From: Bacteroidales bacterium UBA4293 | GTDB lineage: Bacteria; Bacteroidota; Bacteroidia; Bacteroidales; Bacteroidaceae | Direction: 5' to 3' | Length of the DNA stretch: 51,889 bases | NCBI GenBank assembly: GCA_002395835.1 | Contig: DGVD01000008.1 | Span: 14,621 to 66,509 of the forward strand | In this document: one piece after another, positions 50,938 to 51,889 of the stretch | How positions within the stretch are numbered: the stretch's first letter is position 1 | Layout of the letters: each line of letters begins with the position of its first letter | Notes under the pieces: generated by a model | Told to the model about the DNA's origin: nothing | What the model saw: the letters and a program-made list of their open reading frames with translations, nothing else | Databases searched by the model: none | Translations under genes and position numbers: made by a program

Positions 50938-50977
50938 GATTATTGCAACCTCACAATATCGTGAGATTGCAATAATC
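50938..50977. promoter_or_regulatory. Long palindrome upstream of the PiT operon promoter
   Basis: GATTATTGCAA (50938-50948), one mismatch, CTCAC/GTGAG, 6-bp centre, TTGCAATAATC (50967-50977). There is no T run on either side, so it reads as an operator or DNA-binding site rather than a terminator, although it could end the kinase transcript. Confidence 0.5.
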
Positions 50978-51028
50978 GCGAAACGGCATTGTCATACCGT
51001 TATAAAATATAATTAAGTGATAAAAGGA

Positions 51029-51889
51029 CTACTCCTGAAGTGTGAACATAACAGTCAGTCCGCCGCCAGGAGTGGGAAGGGCCGTCACTGTGCCTCCATG
51101 GACGGTTACGGCATTCTTGACGATAGCTAGGCCAAGACCTGTGCCGCCGAGTTTTCGGCTACGTCCCTTATCTACCCGGTAGAAACGTTCGAAAAGATGT
51201 TCCAAATGCTGTGGCTCTACACCTGGACCATTGTCGCTCACGGAGAACTCATATAATCGGCGGTTGTCACGGACTACGGGCTTACAGGTGATTTTAACGA
51301 AAGATGCATCCGTGGCGTAGGCTATTACATTGTCTATGAGGTTGCGAAAGATGCTATAGATAAGGCTGGAATCAGCGGCTATCATGACCTGCTGGGGCAT
51401 CGTCAGACGTGCTGCGATGCCTTTTTGCTGGAGTGCGAGGGCTGTGTCGTCGAGGATACTACGTACAATCTGCACCACATCCACCTTCTGGTATTCCTCT
51501 CGATGGCGGAGGTTATTAGCATCCATCTCGTCGAGACGAGTCAGCGCACTCATGTCAAGTAGCAACTTGTTCATACGCTCGCTCTGGGCATAGCAGCGCT
51601 CCAGGAAATGCTTCTTCTTATCCTCAGGCATGTCGGGATTGTCGAGGATACTCTCTAGATAGCCGTGGATGCTCATGGCTGGCGTCTTCAGTTCGTGGGC
51701 GGCATTCTGCGTGAGTTGGCGCTTCAACCGCGCCTTGTCTTCCTCGGCATGCCGCAACTTCCAGTAGAGCATGATAATGGTGTGGCTGATGTCACCCAAC
51801 TCGTCATCAGGCAGATGCCGTTCCAACTCATGATCCAGTGGTTCGCCATTCTCAGCCTTGATGGCAAACTCACGCAGATAGCCTATATG
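51029..51889 (-). CDS. Sensor histidine kinase (partial, N-terminus outside the window)
   Basis: At least 286 codons, open to the right edge. The visible part has a HAMP-like/linker segment (DHELERHLPDDELGDISHTIIMLYWKLRHAEEDKARLKRQL), the HisKA phospho-acceptor box NAAHELKTPAMSIHGYLES, and the HATPase_c domain with N box (FRNLIDNVIAYA), G1 box (VSDNGPGV), F box (LFERFYRVD) and G2 box (GGTGLGLAIVKN), ending VMFTLQE. It is a membrane-type kinase whose response regulator is probably just outside the window. An internal TTG at 51824-51826 is not the start, because the frame continues upstream. Its GC-rich codon use matches the PiT gene. A PhoR-like role is inference from its neighbours. Confidence 0.9.
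   Translation of the reverse strand, partial: HIGYLREFAIKAENGEPLDHELERHLPDDELGDISHTIIMLYWKLRHAEEDKARLKRQLTQNAAHELKTPAMSIHGYLESILDNPDMPEDKKKHFLERCYAQSERMNKLLLDMSALTRLDEMDANNLRHREEYQKVDVVQIVRSILDDTALALQQKGIAARLTMPQQVMIAADSSLIYSIFRNLIDNVIAYATDASFVKITCKPVVRDNRRLYEFSVSDNGPGVEPQHLEHLFERFYRVDKGRSRKLGGTGLGLAIVKNAVTVHGGTVTALPTPGGGLTVMFTLQE

Noticed and set aside
1..51889. CRISPR arrays, insertion sequences, integrases, prophage
   Set aside because: No regularly spaced repeats, transposase or phage-like genes were seen in the window.

Overview
The window comes from a chromosome of the phylum Bacteroidota, most likely a gut-type Bacteroidales (Bacteroides, Phocaeicola or Prevotella-like). The grounds are: TonB-dependent receptors carrying carboxypeptidase-regulatory-like N-terminal domains, a Bacteroidota-type LptD, AsnA, pepT and metY genes, almost no Shine-Dalgarno sequences, and some two dozen promoters with the phylum-specific -7 element TAnnTTTG, several with a TTG/TTTG -33 element 19-21 bp upstream. 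No species can be named from sequence alone. Most of the window is moderately AT-rich. From about 46.9 kb to the right edge the base composition becomes visibly more GC-rich.

Layout. 0-7.6 kb: pepT and a Kef-type antiporter, a DUF418 membrane protein, a CE1-like esterase with an SGNH hydrolase, and trmN6. 7.7-13.7 kb: an aldo/keto reductase, tRNA-Arg(CCG), asnA, ung and lptD. 13.8-17.8 kb: an HD hydrolase, an SLC1-type symporter, a cell-wall amidase and an MCE-domain protein. 18.1-20.5 kb: dnaA, an internally deleted class II ribonucleotide reductase remnant, and folB. 20.5-23.6 kb (minus strand): aroA, a Cys-rich membrane protein, a metal ABC permease and tsaE; then tRNA-Pro(GGG) on the plus strand. 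23.9-30.4 kb: an operon of TonB receptor, large choice-of-anchor-J lipoprotein and lipoprotein nuclease. 30.5-34.9 kb: an Oar-like TonB receptor, a convergent structured non-coding RNA candidate and a PspC protein. 34.9-36.9 kb: divergent lrp and metY.

37-45.2 kb holds what I consider the most interesting system. A regulator combining a Ric/ScdA-like N-terminus, a hemerythrin domain with all di-iron ligands and a LuxR/NarL HTH is divergent from an operon of outer-membrane barrel, imelysin lipoprotein and di-heme DUF1111 lipoprotein. A CcsBA cytochrome c maturation gene and a small-RNA candidate follow. The promoters of the operon, of ccsBA and of the small RNA each carry a related 16-bp NarL-like element (TAC...TA) starting exactly 39 bp upstream of the -7 box. 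I read this as one regulon for a cytochrome c-linked metal or haem acquisition or redox pathway under a di-iron sensor.

45.2-51.9 kb: mntP, a DUF486 protein, an unknown helical protein, a decayed gene end, then a GC-richer minus-strand block with a PiT phosphate transporter fused to a PhoU-like domain, an HD phosphohydrolase, a DUF2490 barrel and the C-terminal part of a sensor histidine kinase. An 11-bp-period direct repeat resembling a PHO box lies just upstream of the promoter of that block.
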